This document shows positions 63,775 through 64,000 of a stretch of DNA of 64,000 nt, piece by piece. A program made the translations under genes and the position numbers. Source of the DNA: Pseudomonadota bacterium (GTDB taxonomy: Bacteria > Pseudomonadota > Alphaproteobacteria > Acetobacterales > Acetobacteraceae); assembly GCA_021849425.1 (NCBI GenBank), contig JAJZSY010000005.1, forward strand, positions 45,437 to 109,436. Reading direction: 5' to 3'. Within the stretch, counting starts at the first letter, position 1. Each line of letters opens with the position of its first letter. The notes beneath the pieces were generated by a model that was given only the letters and a program-made list of their open reading frames with translations, searched no databases and was not told where the DNA came from.

Positions 63775-64000
63775 TGAACCGCCCCGGGTTTACCGGAGGC
63801 CATTTGGGTTAAGCTAAGCGGCGATCTTCATCTGGTCGAGTGTGGCGAAATATCGTTGTTCGGCTTCGGCGGACGGGATGTTGCCGATCGGCTCGAGAAG
63901 GCGCCTGTGGTTAAACCAGTCGACCCATTCGAGCGTTGCGAACTCGACGGCTTCCAACGATTTCCACGGCCCGCGACGACGGATGACCTCGGTCTTGTAA
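63775..64000 (-). mobile_element. IS3-family insertion sequence (right part outside window)
   Basis: The element starts with a terminal inverted repeat of IS3 type (TGAACCGCCCCGGGTTTACC) at 63775. The transposase end lies 39 bases inside it. The other terminal repeat and the target duplication are beyond 64000, so exact family and completeness cannot be judged. It interrupts the Abi_C-like gene. Confidence 0.85.
63814..64000 (-). CDS. IS3-family transposase OrfB, C-terminal end
   Basis: The last 61 codons of the DDE integrase-core protein are seen, ending at TAG 63816-63814. The residues EFATLEWVDWFNHRRLLEPI and GNIPSAEAEQRYFATLDQM are the typical end of IS3 OrfB proteins. The DDE residues, OrfA and the frameshift region lie outside the window. 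Confidence 0.93.
   Translation of the reverse strand, partial: YKTEVIRRRGPWKSLEAVEFATLEWVDWFNHRRLLEPIGNIPSAEAEQRYFATLDQMKIAA

Overview
The window looks like a contiguous, GC-rich chromosomal segment from an alphaproteobacterium, most likely a member of the Acetobacteraceae/Rhodospirillales. The evidence is the atpHAGDC order without the F0 genes, the rnd-kdsD-lptC-lptA-lptB block, an RNase E whose S1 domain carries a long acidic insert, the fabD-fabG-acpP-fabF-mltG run, a squalene-hopene cyclase and a stand-alone malonyl-CoA decarboxylase. The assignment below order level is inference. No rRNA or CRISPR array is present; there are three tRNAs (Thr-GGT, Leu-CAG, Leu-TAA).

Layout. 1-5924: the end of an AhpD-like gene, two tandem hairpins, then a glycosylation pair: an FkbM methyltransferase whose frame is interrupted by an amber codon, and a 1238-residue protein holding three GT4-type modules. 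6022-11327: tRNA-Thr, a small ORF coupled to dcd, murA, a convergent overlapping cyclopropane fatty-acid synthase, and rpsF-rpsR-rplI. 11028-15751: a leucine/isovalerate catabolic operon (liuB-liuC-liuD plus an ABM-domain monooxygenase). 15693-24284: an exopolysaccharide locus (WecG-like transferase, outer-membrane barrel, GT2, acyltransferase, multispanning membrane protein, Wzc-like kinase, short Wza-like lipoprotein) arranged around two AT-rich divergent promoter regions. 24316-28893: fatty-acid synthesis and mltG, with a strong hairpin before acpP. 28918-36850: rne, a fused glycosyltransferase/discoidin-domain protein, a secreted protein coupled to hrcA, and divergent rph-rdgB. 36870-44023: gltB-gltD and an NAD-dependent epimerase-like gene. 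44176-48650: tRNA-Leu, rnd, kdsD and the Lpt genes, linked by ATGA/GTGA overlaps. 48673-58248: rplY-pth-ychF, priA and the F1 ATP synthase operon. 58365-61895: malonyl-CoA decarboxylase and squalene-hopene cyclase.

The right end is the accessory part. A tRNA-Leu(TAA) gene is followed at once by a tyrosine integrase, then by lower-GC DNA with the 3' part of an Abi_C-like (abortive infection) gene cut by an IS3-family element that runs off the window. This is the typical edge of an integrative element, but its cargo lies mostly outside the window.

Most of the window is ordinary core genome. The observations most worth checking are the amber codon with conserved coding beyond it in the FkbM gene, the 13-bp perfect hairpin between fabG and acpP, the seven-codon minigene coupled to liuB, the hairpin in front of rpsF, and the disrupted defence-type gene in the tRNA-Leu island. 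No complete, previously undescribed multi-gene system can be demonstrated from the sequence alone.
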